Position numbers and translations under genes: made by a program. Shown here piece after piece: positions 1-10,400 of a stretch of 64,000 nucleotides of DNA. The notes under the pieces are model-generated. The model searched no databases. It worked only from the letters and a program-made list of their open reading frames with translations, and was not told the origin of the DNA. Position 1 is the first letter of the stretch, and the number at the start of each line of letters is the position of its first letter. Source of the DNA: Rhizoctonia solani (Eukaryota > Basidiomycota > Agaricomycetes > Cantharellales > Ceratobasidiaceae); NCBI RefSeq assembly GCF_016906535.1, contig NC_057385.1:558001-622000 (forward strand), in the 5' to 3' direction.

Positions 1-1
1 T

Positions 2-80
2 ATGACCAAAAAGGAAGAGCAAAAGTGCATTGAACATATCTCCAAGGAGTGTCTCAAGGTGCTCAAGGCAGACAATGATG
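2..80 (+). CDS. 5' exon remnant of an unrecognised gene
   Basis: An open stretch starts with ATG at position 2 and reads a charged peptide (MTKKEEQK..., ending ...KADND) up to a GTAAGT donor at 81. If the solo LTR at 102-674 is removed, the flanks form an ordinary short intron ending in CACAG at 701-704, followed by a few exon bases before another LTR begins at 709. It may be the front part of the same gene whose C-terminal exon appears at 3498-3556/30642-30931, but the middle is missing or displaced. No family is recognised. The frame may also begin upstream of the window. Confidence 0.35.
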
Positions 81-101
81 GTAAGTTGATAGATTTGCAT
101 T

Positions 102-674
102 TGTTGTAGACACATTCAATACCAGGGAATTTATTCCCATTTTCTTGATTTTAAACAAAGGCAAATGGACAACATTTTTGATCACATGACTTTGGCGCTT
201 ATATCATACGCTAAGCGCCAAGCCACGCCCCAACCCGCGCTGACCTCAGCATACATAGCCACCTCCACCTGATGACATCACTATGACACATCAGTGACAC
301 ATATGCATGAGTAAGGCCAACTGCGGATTGGGGTTCTTATTTGATACGGTATTGCATATAATTGTATTTGTAATTAGGTAGCTCTGTAATATATAAGGAG
401 GCCAACCAACCATGGTAACACCCAGGTCAATTACCTCTTGTTGCTTCACACATTGTACAAGGGCCTTACAGCCCGGTAAACCACTTAGTTACACGCCTTA
501 AGTGTTGCCTTCACCATACATATGCAGCTTGTTGCCGCCTTACAGCGCGTGACCAACGTAGTTAGTTAGTTTGTTGTTGTAGGGTACTCCACCACCGCCT
601 TAAGCAGTTATACTGTATTAGTCACATGGCCACAAGCGCCCGCGCCCTTGACGTCCATACAGACATCTAGGACA
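102..674 (+). repeat. Solo LTR, A family
   Basis: This 573-bp copy is clearly related to the 571-bp LTRs of element A (3557-4127 and 30066-30636). It begins TGTTGTAGACAC and ends CATCTAGGACA, and is flanked by the perfect 5-bp duplication GCATT (97-101 and 675-679), so it is a complete solo LTR left after LTR-LTR recombination. It sits inside the probable intron that starts at 81. It keeps the family TATA-like ATATATAAGGAGG segment. Many differences from the A LTRs are TG or CA where those have CG. Confidence 0.85.
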
Positions 675-708
675 GCATTGCTTTCAAACTGACACTTGCC
701 ACAGAGGC

Positions 709-992
709 TGTTGTAACCACACTGTAAGGTGGGTTACTTGCTAGTGGGGCAGGCGCTTAAGGCTGTACTACTACAATGCAAGTCTGACTAATCTTTAGGC
801 TAACTACTGACTAACCACTTAAGGCAGTGCTGAGGGGTCTATAGATGATGGGTAGGGGCCTTAGGCCAGTGAGGGTGGTGATAACTACTGCAATCTGTGT
901 ATCTACTGAGTAAAGGAGGCCTATGGGGGCCTGGACTACTTAGCTGGTTTGTTAGACCTGTCTGTAATGAAGACAAGGTAAAATTGACTTGG
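709..992 (-). repeat. Truncated LTR, D family
   Basis: The 284 bp match the left half of the D-element LTR as it lies at 22095-22390 (starting TGTTGTA, containing the GGGCGCTTAAGGC-like segment, ending near AAAATTGACTTGG). The remaining half is absent: an A-family LTR begins at 993 and the missing part is not found after it, so this copy was truncated by deletion or ectopic recombination. Confidence 0.65.
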
Positions 993-1616
993 TGTTGTAG
1001 ACACACTCATACCAAGGAACTTTATTCTGATTTTCTCAATTTTAAACAAAGACAAATGGATAACATTTTCAATCATGTGACTTTGGTGCTTATATCATAC
1101 ACTAAGCGCCTTGCCATGTCCCCCTCCTTGCTTAGTCATCATTGCAGCCACCTCCACCTTGACAATGTCACTATGTGTTACACTCCCTTGAAATATACCA
1201 TTGGAATTGGACAATTTTTCTAATATTTTTACTATTTTTTATGGACTTGATATCTCATGTTTTTCAATCACGTGATCTTGGCGCTTATTATGCCAAGATG
1301 CTGTGCTGAGATGCCATGCCAAGGGCACTTAGGAGAAATCCACGCTTCTGCATAGCCTGCAGCACACTTCTCTTTCTTGCCAACTCTTCTTGCTCTCATG
1401 AGCACAGATTGCCTGTATTTAGTTCTCTTGTCTATATAAACAGCAGGAAAATTGCTTGGAAACCCCAAGTCAATTTTACCTTGTCTCACAATCACAAGAC
1501 AGGTTATCAGAAGCCAGCTAAGTAGCCAGCTACCAGTAGTTCTCACGCTCACCCCTTACTTTAACTTACCACACCTCCAGGCCTCAGGCCCCTTCACTCT
1601 GACAGTAGTTAGTTAG

Positions 1617-1789
1617 TGTCATAAACAGAGGAAAATAGAACTAGCCGGAATTGAACCAGCTTGACCACTAAGCCATAGAGCCCTATTATTCCTCTGCTGA
1701 CAACCCATGATTACACCTGCTACCCCCCAAATTTGGGCTTGGGCCAGCATGCAACCACTTGTACTGGTCATGTGACCATGTCCAGGACA
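1617..1789 (-). mobile_element. 173-bp LTR-like mini-element with tRNA-like Pol III boxes
   Basis: It has TGTC...GACA ends and a perfect 5-bp duplication, GTTAG (1612-1616 and 1790-1794). On the minus strand it carries TGGCTTAGTGG, which fits the Pol III A box, and GGTTCAATTCC, which fits the B box, separated by only 7 bases, as in a tRNA missing its anticodon arm. A second copy of exactly the same length lies at 34855-35027 and differs only by one CA/TG dinucleotide. No coding capacity. It could be a solo LTR of a TRIM/SMART-type element or a SINE mobilised with LTR-type ends. Confidence 0.7.
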
Positions 1790-1920
1790 GTTAGATGTTG
1801 CCTTAAGTGACTTAGAGTACAGTAGTATAGCCTTGACTGTTAGATTAGTCAACTTTACCTTGTATTAGACATGGCCCTAAGTGCCTGCCTCTAGTGTGTA
1901 CCCACCTTACAGTGGTGTAT

Positions 1921-2520
1921 TGTTAGACTTGCAGAGGCAAAATGGATGACTAAGCAAGTGAGTGCCAAATCAAAGGGGACGGTGCAGACAAGTGTTGAGA
2001 CAACAAGAGGGAGCAGGGCAAGCAAGTAAGATAAGTAAATATATTCTACAAGTAAGAACTGGTGTTGCAAGTGATGGGAGGCATTGGACTTCCCATGCTT
2101 GCTTATATACATAAGTGCATACATGCAAGGAGGCCGCGGGCGCCGGTAGAAAGTGTCTGTGAGCCCAGAGGGCAAAACAGGAGAGAAAGAGAGAAGTGAA
2201 ATACAAGACAAAATGAAAGAGGTACGCAAAGATAAGGAGTGGGGAGCCAAGAGGCTCTGCGCAACCAATTGTAAGAACCAATGGTCCAAGTTGGAGTTTG
2301 GCCAAATTGGGACCAATGTTGTGCAAATGAGTGCAACAACTGCGTGGGATCCTTGGGTATCTGAGGGACAAGGTGGAGGTGCAAAAGAATTGCATGAAAA
2401 TGACGGGCCGGAGAGAGGGGGCCAGAGGGCAAGGAGAGCAAGGGGAACAGGGCAACAAGGTGGCAACAAGGTGGCGGTCACGTGCAGGCGTTATGGTGTT
2501 ACAGACCTGGGTTCATAACA
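1921..2520. repeat. Solo LTR of an unrelated family
   Basis: This 600-bp block starts TGTTAGACTTGC, ends GGTTCATAACA and is flanked by the perfect duplication TGTAT (1916-1920 and 2521-2525). Its sequence resembles none of the other LTRs in the window. It is inserted four bases before the end of the D-family LTR 1176-2529. Open frames inside it, on both strands, show no recognisable domain and are treated as chance. Confidence 0.65.
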
Positions 2521-2938
2521 TGTATGACACTATGACATGTCAGTGACATGTATGCATGAGTAAGGCCACAGCAGGAGCAGGGTTCTTATTTCATATATAG
2601 TACTTCCTTTCCCACACAATTGTATTTGTAATTAGGCAGCCTGCAGAATATATAAGGAGGCCAACCAACCATGGTAACACCCAGGTCAATTACCTCTTGT
2701 TGCATCCCATCACTGTACAAGGGTCTTACAACCCAGCAACCACTTAGATACAATGCCTTAAGTGTTGCTTCCACTGTACTTACATAGCTTGCCATTGCCC
2801 TTACGCCTTGGTCATTGTGGGATAGTAGTTAGATGTTGTAGGTAGTACTCCCACTGCCTTATGCAGTTTCTTGCTCAGTACATACAGCCACAAGCACCTG
2901 CTGCCTCAACACCCCTTAAGGACATCTAAGACAGATTC

Positions 2939-3497
2939 TGTTACACTCCCAAGAATTATATCACTAGAATTGGACAATTTTTCTATTATTTTTAGTATTT
3001 TTTACGGACTCTTCATCTTTACTTTTTCAATCACGTGATCTTGGCACTTATTATGCCAAGATGCTGCGCCAAGATGCCATGCCAAGGGCGCTTAGGAGGA
3101 ATCCATGCTTCTGCACAGTCCACAACACACTTCTTATTTCACCAATGTACTTCTTTTTCTCATGTGCACAGACCATGTAGATAGCGCCCCTTGTCTATAT
3201 ACTACAGGAAAAACACTTGGAAACACCAAGTTGTTCTTACCTTGTCTCTTACTCACTAGAGAAGGTAGTCAGCCAGCTAAGTAGCTGGCCCCCTCATCAG
3301 TCCAGACGCTCACACTCCACTTAACTCATCACACCTCCCAGGCCTAAGGCCCCATTGTCAGTAGTTAGAAGTAGGTTGCCTTACGCAACAATTAGTATAG
3401 CCTAGATAGAAGTAGAATACAGAGTCTTGCTTGTAGTAGTACAGCCGTAAGCACCCACCCCCACTAGCATGTACCCACCTTACAGTGGTGTACAACA
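2939..3497 (+). repeat. Solo LTR, D family
   Basis: It begins TGTTACACTCCC and ends GGTGTACAACA, 559 bp, and is related to the LTRs of element D in reverse orientation. The flanking pentamers are GATTC (2934-2938) and TATTC (3498-3502), a target duplication with one mismatch. It keeps the TCACGTGA-type palindrome and the GCGCTTAGGAG segment seen in other family members. Confidence 0.7.
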
Positions 3498-3556
3498 TAT
3501 TCACTGAGTCCAGCGCTCCAGGGGTTGAAGTTGAGACTCAAGAAGCCACTACAGCT
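3498..3556 (+). pseudogene. Exon of an unrecognised gene, split by element A (left part)
   Basis: The reading frame TESSAPGVEVETQEATTA runs to the insertion point of element A at 3556 and continues in frame after the element at 30642. One copy of the CAGCT duplication restores the exon. The protein is acidic and unrecognised. The left end is cut by the solo LTR at 2939-3497. Confidence 0.5.
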
Positions 3557-4127
3557 TGTCATAGACACACTCAATACCAGGGAATTTATTCCCATTTTCT
3601 CGATTTTAAACGAAGTCAAACGGACGACATTTTCAATCACGTGATCCCGGCGCTTATATCTTACACTAAGCGCCAAGCCACGTCCCCACCCGCGCTTACC
3701 TCAGCACACGTAGCCACCTCCACCAATGACATCACTATGACACATCAGTGACACGTATGCATGAGTAAGGCCAACTGCAGAACAGGGTTCTTATTGGTTA
3801 TGGTATTGCATATAACATATTTGTAAATAGTTCACCTCTGTAATATATAAGGAGGCCAACCAACCATGGTAACACCCAGGTTGATTACCTCTTGTTGCAT
3901 CCCATTTGTACAAGGCCTTACAGCCAGATCACTAAGTAGTACTACAATGCCTTAAGCGTCAACTCCGCTGTACATACGTAGCTTGCCATTGCCCATACGG
4001 CCTTGGTCATTGTAGTTTAGTAGTTAGACGTTGTAGGGTAGACCTCACCGCCTTAAGCAGTATTCACTGTACATCCACACGGCCACAAGCACCCGCCCCC
4101 TCGACGTCCTTACAGACGTCTAGGACA
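3557..4127 (+). repeat. 5' LTR of element A
   Basis: 571 bp from TGTCATAGACAC to CGTCTAGGACA. It contains the palindrome ATCACGTGAT followed by the inverted pair GCGCTTA...TAAGCGC and a TATA-like ATATATAAGGAGG near 3845. Downstream, position 4128 begins CTAGGTAATTGACC, where a primer-binding site is expected. Confidence 0.9.
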
Positions 4128-4610
4128 CTAGGTAATTGACCTTAAGTTGGTTGCAAACCGTGCCTACCAGCACACCCACTCAGCTCAACAACAAGAAGAC
4201 CCCTAGTACTAGCACAAGGGAAATCAGGTGATTGGGATTGCCTTTTGCTGTCAATAATCAAACCAGCGTTGTCCCCACCTAGTACCAAATTGCTATAAGG
4301 CTAACGGGTTCTAATTGTCCGCATACCACCGGTTGCCGCACCCTTTGTTAGCAACCCTAGACAGCCAATCCACCCGCTTGCAGAAGCACTGCCCCGTATC
4401 ACGCCCGTCCACAGCAGTTGATCAGGGTAAGAACTGTCCAACGCTAGGCCGGTTGAGGCAAGGGTTTAGCGTATACATACAATAAAGCGCTCATAAGTCC
4501 TGATATAGGCACCACTAGTTCCCCATACCTTCCACCATTACCTCCCGCACCCCCCCACGTTCTTCCTCCCAGGCATCCACCCACGCTGGCCGGTCCTACC
4601 CCACACATCC
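4128..4610 (+). promoter_or_regulatory. Untranslated leader of element A with cross-family conserved block
   Basis: This 480-bp leader lies between the 5' LTR and gag. From about 4316 to 4500 it holds a series of short blocks in fixed order (GTCCGCATACCAC, CCCGCTTG, TATCACGCC, TTGATCAGG, TCCAACGCTAGG, TTTAGCGTAT). The same order recurs in the leaders of A' and D, and a subset of the blocks recurs in B and E, although their LTRs are unrelated. No coding frame runs through it. A role in packaging, dimerisation or translation start is inference. Confidence 0.55.
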
Positions 4611-5966
4611 TATGGCAACCCGCTCCTGGCCACCCTCTTGAGCCCGCTCCCCTATTGATCAGGGAGAGCTGGGACCCTTCATTCCGCCAGCCTCCCCTGA
4701 GCTTGGCAAAGTCTCACTTGAGCGGGTCATCCGCCTTCTTTGGGGGCTCCAATCCCAAGTCAACCATATCAAACGGACCCTTTTGGAACAAGCCAAAATT
4801 AGTCAAGAGGTTTGAACCAACGTTGAGAACATCTTGCAAACAGTCAATACTGTCAAGGATGGGCTTGCCCGCCTCCAGCACGCCTGGGGTCCCCACACCC
4901 CAGAAGAACAAAAACCCCCTGCGGTCAAGGAAACTCCCAGGGCCGCGCCCAAAGCCAAGCCTATTGGCAAGGCTCTACCCTTCCTTGGGGGCCCAGCCCC
5001 TATCATCTCTACAGGGGCCCCCAGGCGCAACCCCCTCTCCTTATTCAACCCATACCCTTCCTCCTCCTTCCCTTTGGGACCGGCTCCAGCCCCCCAGGGA
5101 CCTCCACCAGCGCCTGTCATCACCCCGGCGCAGCCTCCAGCCCCCTCCACTGTGAAAGTGGACCACCCAGACGCCTTTAAAGGCAAAATTGGCTTGGAGG
5201 CCAAACAATGGCTGACACGCATGCTAGCCTGGGTACGCCTGAACCAACAGCAATTCCCGTTGGACCTGGAGGTCCTAAGCTTCCTCTTGATGAATATGAC
5301 GGAAGCAGCTGGGGCCTGGGCCCATCCCCACTTGGACCAACTAGGGTCCCATTGCGCACTCATCCAGAGCGTGGATGAATTCAAAAACGAGTTCCTGGCC
5401 GCTTTTGGCAACCCAGACGCAATCAGGGCAGCAGAGCAAAAATCACCTCCCTCACCCAGACCGGCACTTGTGCCAAGTATATCACAAAATTCTGCACACT
5501 GCAGATGGAACTCAACTGGAATGATGCCGCACTACGCGGTCAGTTTGCGCAAGGACTTCACTGGGAGGTCCAAAGACAAATTGCCACAAGGGAGAGGCAA
5601 CCCCGCACTCTGAGGGAATTGCAAGATGCATCCCTCATCATTGACAACGCCCTCCGTGAGGAACGCGCTAGCCACCCGCAACAGGGTAATAAGCCTAGCA
5701 AAACAACCACAACCCCCAATTGGGGGGCAAGTACCGGCCAACAGGCCACCAAAACTGGCCCCCTCTCCTCCAATCCAAACTATGTCTTGGAAGAAGAACG
5801 CAACCGCCGCCGCGCAGAAGGTCTCTGCGTCAAATGCGGCAAACCAGGGCATAAGTTTGCCGAGTGCCAGACTGGATGGAAGGCCACCCCCAAGGAGGAT
5901 AAGGGGAAGGCCAAAGAAACCGCCAAAACTGGCAAAGACTCTGAGTACCAATCAGGAAAAGAGTAA
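4611..5966 (+). pseudogene. Gag of element A, broken
   Basis: Gag would form the particle and bind RNA. It starts with MATRSWPPS at 4611 and meets TGA almost at once. A second in-frame TGA lies at 4813-4815, where copy A' has Arg. A frameshift near 5442 (five A where the frame needs six) splits the capsid region. The conserved capsid-like segment is at about 5150-5660. The C-terminal CCHC knuckle (CVKCGKPGHKFAEC) is at about 5825-5866, and the frame stops at 5964-5966. The relative in A' carries the same early TGA, so that stop predates both copies or reflects a common start elsewhere. Confidence 0.75.
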
Positions 5967-6008
5967 GGGTACCTGCTGCCGCGCGCAAGGACCCCAAGGA
6001 CTCTGGTA

Positions 6009-6158
6009 TTGTTTTGGAATTATGTAATATCTACGTCTTGTAAAAATCAACCTCTGTTCACTATTCCAATCAAACCAGAAAAAGCGGAACACTTAGAAGT
6101 CCTGATTGACTCAGGCGCTACATCCTCCTTCATGCACCCTCGCACCGCGGAATCACTC
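6009..6158 (+). pseudogene. Element A pol, segment 1: protease start
   Basis: The segment shows the aspartic protease motif LIDSGATSSF and then is cut by element B after ...HPRTAESL. It resumes in frame at 19282 (RLPLIDL), after the second CACTC copy. The matching uninterrupted protein in A' (33047-36596, minus) confirms the junction. Confidence 0.8.
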
Positions 6159-6606
6159 TGTCATGACCTCCATTGGCATGACATGATTTTATACTATTTT
6201 CTACCTTTTTTCCGAGATAGTTTCCTTTTTGGTATATATTTATGACTCATCAAGATCACGTGACATATTTGATATATGATGTGAAATTGTAATTGACTCA
6301 CTATTTAGTACTGTTGTTTTGATGTGGCTTTCCTCATGTATATAAGCCAGGTCAAGTCGCCGCTAAACAGCAAGACTTGACCTCTTTGTCAATTCATCCT
6401 AAGCTCACTCCTACCCCTTGCCCAGGCCCCTAGTTGGCCATCAGTGCACCTTACTAAAGAAACCCATAACCCAGGCCTAGTTGCCCTCTACCCTACCATA
6501 CCCCTTGGCCCTTTGTCAGCCCTCTACCCTGTTTCATAGTCCATTGGTGATAGGGCCACGGACTTTAAAACCCACTTGTATCATAGGTCCAAGCTTAGTT
6601 GTGACA
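6159..6606 (+). repeat. 5' LTR of element B
   Basis: TGTCATGACCTCC to GTTGTGACA. It contains ATCACGTGAC and a TATA-like GTATATAAGCC near 6338. It differs from the 3' copy by CAG/CGG, CACGG/CATGG, two bases near the right end and one T in a homopolymer. Internal sequence from 6607 begins CTAGGTCAAGTC, the likely primer-binding region; the same TAGGTCAAGT also starts the internal region of element E. Confidence 0.9.
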
Positions 6607-6699
6607 CTAGGTCAAGTCTTTCTTACTCGTACTCTTGTCAACAAACAAGAACTGCGCTTAGATAAGCACCAAAACCCAAAACGGTATCACATTGTAGCC
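6607..6699 (+). other. Start of element B leader, cut by element E
   Basis: These 93 bases follow the B 5' LTR and hold its likely primer-binding region. Element E is inserted after TAGCC at 6695-6699, and the leader resumes at 13083. No coding sequence. Confidence 0.7.
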
Positions 6700-7228
6700 T
6701 GTCAGAGCCAACAACTACCAAAGAGGTAACCTAACTAGTTATTGCCTAATATAGGACTTATCAACTAGTAGGATCTAACAATGCTCAAGGCAATTGCCAG
6801 ATAAAGGATGGACAAGACCAATAACAGTAAAGTGCACTATGCTATTAAGATAGCAGGGCTAAAACCAAGGCAGGGACTATTACACTCAAGGTGCACCTGA
6901 TTGTATGCCAAGGGTAGGTAGTGTTGGAGGGATAAGAGGTCAAGTTCTGAGGCTTAAGGCTCTCAGAACCCTCCTTATATATTCAACAAGTAGAGGGAAT
7001 AGTACATACATGAGCAAACACAATAACAAAGATAAGGTCACATGACCAAAGATAAGAAAAACGTGATCACATGACTGAAGGTCATGTGATAGGATTACAT
7101 AATATGCGCTCAGCGCTTAAATAGCATAAATCTGCATATATCCATAAATCTTCATGACAATAGCGCATATATTCACTATTTCTTCGACTTAGTGGATTCT
7201 AAGGTGGTCATGCTTCTAGGGCATGACA
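6700..7228 (-). repeat. 3' LTR of element E
   Basis: 529 bp, equal in length to the copy at 12549-13077. The only difference seen is GTCAAGTTC against GTTGAGTTC. It contains several CATGTGA/TCACATG/ACGTGATCACATG words and the GCGCTCAGCGCTTAAATAG segment. A pyrimidine run (TTCCCCCCCGTT) at 7230, a purine tract on the element strand, adjoins it. Confidence 0.93.
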
Positions 7229-7239
7229 CTTCCCCCCCG

Positions 7240-7464
7240 TTAAGGTCCAGCTGCCTCTGGATGTTCACGGTGAAACTTGGCCAATTTCTCAGGGGCATTG
7301 GCTAAGTGGGCTTTGGGCTCCCATGTATTATCCTCTGGTCCATACCCTTTCCATTTAACCAAGTATTTGACTTGTCGACCCACTTTCTTGGAGTCTAGGA
7401 TCCTTTCTACAGTGTACTCCTCTTCTCCATCAGCTGTGACAACTGGGGGGTGGGACTGGATCAC
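7240..7464 (-). CDS. Chromodomain of element E pol, out of frame
   Basis: It encodes a chromodomain ([13 protein letters not shown]..., [16 protein letters not shown]) of about 55 residues near its start, ending PEAAGP. Chromodomains at the integrase C-terminus of chromoviruses guide insertion to modified histones. The upstream pol frame ends at 7430 through a run of six C at about 7446-7451 on the plus strand (G-run); five would join the two frames. This is either a real frameshift, a translational slip site or a sequencing error. Confidence 0.85.
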   Translation of the reverse strand: MIQSHPPVVTADGEEEYTVERILDSKKVGRQVKYLVKWKGYGPEDNTWEPKAHLANAPEKLAKFHREHPEAAGP

Positions 7465-10400
7465 GGTTGTACTTGTCTACTGGTTTTTTGTGTAACAGGG
7501 CAACGTTGAAGACAGGGTGGACCTTCATGGATTTAGGGAGGTCCAGTCTATATGAGTTCCTGCCAATTTTCTCCAAGACCTTATAAGGCCCCAATCGCTT
7601 ATGTTCTAGCTTATGGGAAGGTCTTGAGGTTTTGATGTTGGCGCTATTCAGGTAGACTTTATCACCAATTTCCAGCTTGGTTGCTTCCCTTCTGTTGAGA
7701 TCATAGTATTGTGCATTTTGTCTTGCTGCAATTTCTAAGGCAGCTTTAGCTTCAGCTTGGATCTCTTTCAGGAAGTCTGCTAGGTCATCGGCTTGAGGAA
7801 CATGGCTTTCTTTGGTGTTCCCAACTGTAAAGTCTGGGTTGTAACCATAGCACATGTAAAAGGGTGAATGTTTGGAACCTGAGTGTTTCCCATTATTGTA
7901 TGAAAATTCCGCAAGTGGTAATGACGCAACCCAGTCTGTTTGCCTATAGTTGATATAGTGGCGTAGGTAGATTTCCACAAACTGGTTTAAGCGTTCACTT
8001 TGTCCATCAACTTGGGGTCTGTATGCAGTGGAGAAATGTGGTTCTATCCCCAGCCGCTTATAGACTTGTCTTAGGAACTTTGCATTAAATTGGGGGCCTC
8101 GGTCCAAGATGGTTTTCCTGGGTAACCCATGTAACTTCCACACAAAGGATACAAAGAGGTTTGCAACATCAACCGCAGTTGCATCAGAGTGCGTTGGTAT
8201 GAAATGAACCATTTTGGATAAGCGGTCCACTACTGTTAATATTGCATCATATCCTTCTGAGGTGGGGAGTCCTACAATCAAGTCATACGTTATTTCCTCC
8301 CAGGGCTTATTGGGTAAATCTATGTTTTGAAGGAGACCTTCAGGAGCCCGGTTGGAATGTTTACTATGTATGCATGAGTCGCATGCTTGGACATATTTTG
8401 TTACAGACTGTTTCATCCCTGACCAATAGTAATCCCTTGAAAGGAGGTCTAGGGTTCTGAACTGTCCTGGGTGCCCAGTGGAAGGGTTATCATGCCTGCT
8501 TTCTAAGACGGCTTTCCTGATTTCTGGCTCATTGGGGACATAGATCCAATCATGATAGTAAAGTAGGCCATTATCAATCTTCCATCCTTTAACAGGTATA
8601 TCCTCTTCCAAGGATTTAAGGATTTTGTGTACAGCTTTATCATCATGCAGAGCATCCCTTATTAAATCATTAAGGTCACTATCTGTTTGAATAGCTGCAA
8701 TAAAAAGCTCTGGGCTTATGAGCACAGGGGTTTCACCCCCCCCTTTAACCGCAGACTTGTGGTCTTCACGGCGAGAGAGAATATCTGCTTTTCTATTCTG
8801 TGCGCCCGGCCTATACACAATCCTATAGTTGTAATCTGCCAAAAATCCCATCCATCTTAACTGCCTTTGGTTCAGATCCCTTTTTGTCTGGAAGTACTCC
8901 AGATTTTTATGGTCTGTCAGTATTTTGACAGGGATTACTGTTCCTTCCAGCAGGTGACGCCATTCCTTTAAAGCCCTTACTACTGCTAGTAATTCCTTGT
9001 CAAAGATATCATAGTTTCTTTTGGCAGGTGCTAGGGATTTTGATAGGAATGCAACCGGGTGTAATTTATCATCACTGCCCTTTTGATTAAGGACAGCGCC
9101 CGTTGCAAAATCAGAGGCGTCACACTCAAGGAAAAACTCCTTGTATGGATCAGGTTGGATTAAAACAGGGGATTCAATTAGAGCCTGTTTGAGGGCCTTA
9201 AAAGACACTTCTTGGCGTTCACCCCACTCCCAAGGTATGTTCTTTTGGAGTAATTGGTATAAGGGTTGTGCCAATTTTGAGAAGTTGTGTATGAAGCGTC
9301 TATAGAAATTTATAAAGCCCAAAAACTCTTGAACCCCTTTGACAGAGCGCGGTGTTGCCCAATCAACCGCTTGAGTGATTTTCTTGGGGTCTGCTTTTAC
9401 TCCTTCACCATTGGCAATGACACCAAGGTAATCTACTTCAGACGCATAGAAATTACATTTCTCCAGGTTACAATAGCATGCATTGTCTTGCAGCCTTTTT
9501 AGTACCTCTTGGAGATGTTTTGTATGTAATTCCCTGCTTTCTGAGAATATTAGGATGTCGTCTAGATATACTACTACATAGACGTCCAATATGTCCCTAA
9601 ATATCTCATTCATGAAGTGCTGAAACGCAGCAGGAGCATTGCATAACCCAAAGGGCATGACTAGGTATTCAAACAGGCCATATTTGGTTTTAAACACAGT
9701 CTTCCATTCATCACCTTCCTTTATCCGGACCAAGTTATATCCAGATTTCAGGTCAATGGTGGAAAAGTATTTTGCGCCCCTAAGTTTCTCAATGAGAGAC
9801 TGTATTAGAGGTAGAGGGTACGCATTCTTGACTGTATTTGCATTTAGGGATCTATAATCCACAACCATACGCCTTTTCCCATTTTTCTTGTTGACAAAGT
9901 GAACTGGGGAACCATATTTGGACTTGGATGGGCGAATCAATCCTTTGTCCAATTGTTCTTTAAGGAGTTTTCTAAGTTCCTCATCATCAGATGCCTTCAA
10001 GGGGTATACCATAGCCTTAACAGGTTTATCAGGATCGATTAAATCAATCCCTAAATCAAAAGGACGGTGCGGCGGCAGTTCCGTCACCTTCATGTCCTCA
10101 GAAAATACCTCCGCAAAATTGCGCAGTTCTACTGGGATACTTTCAAGTGGAAAATCCACAGTACCTCCAGTTTCCCTAGGGATGCCTTCAAGAGGTTCAA
10201 TTACCTCGACACCTCCTAAGTCTTCTGGTATGCCTTCAAGGTGGTTAGGAGTCCCACCGACATTTCCCAGGATAGAATTAGAAACAGAAAGACAAGTGTT
10301 GTTACAATATTGAGAATTAAAAGTGATACGCTTATTAGGCCAGTCTATAGTAGGGTTGTGTAACTTGAGCCAGGACATTCCAAGGACTATGCTATGTTTG

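Larger units (their letters stand above)
1176..2529 (+). repeat. Solo LTR, D family, with two nested insertions
   Basis: It starts TGTTACACTCCC and ends GTGTA-TGACA, the same orientation as the solo copies at 2939 and 37556. It is flanked by the duplication CTATG (1171-1175 and 2530-2534). Two later insertions lie inside it: the 173-bp element at 1617-1789 and the 600-bp solo LTR at 1921-2520. Without them the LTR is about 570 bp, similar to the 557-559 bp LTRs of element D. Confidence 0.75.
993..2933 (+). repeat. Solo LTR, A family, interrupted
   Basis: An A-family LTR is split into 993-1175 and 2530-2933 by the nested D-family LTR at 1176-2529. The two parts together cover the whole A LTR from TGTTGTAGACAC to CATCTAAGACA. 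The sequences outside it (CTTGG on the left, GATTC on the right) do not match, so it is either a recombinant of two insertions or lost one flank. Confidence 0.7.

Noticed and set aside
1891..2518. Long open frames on both strands at 1891-2518
   Set aside because: They lie within the solo LTR 1921-2520, overlap each other, and show low-complexity composition with no domain.
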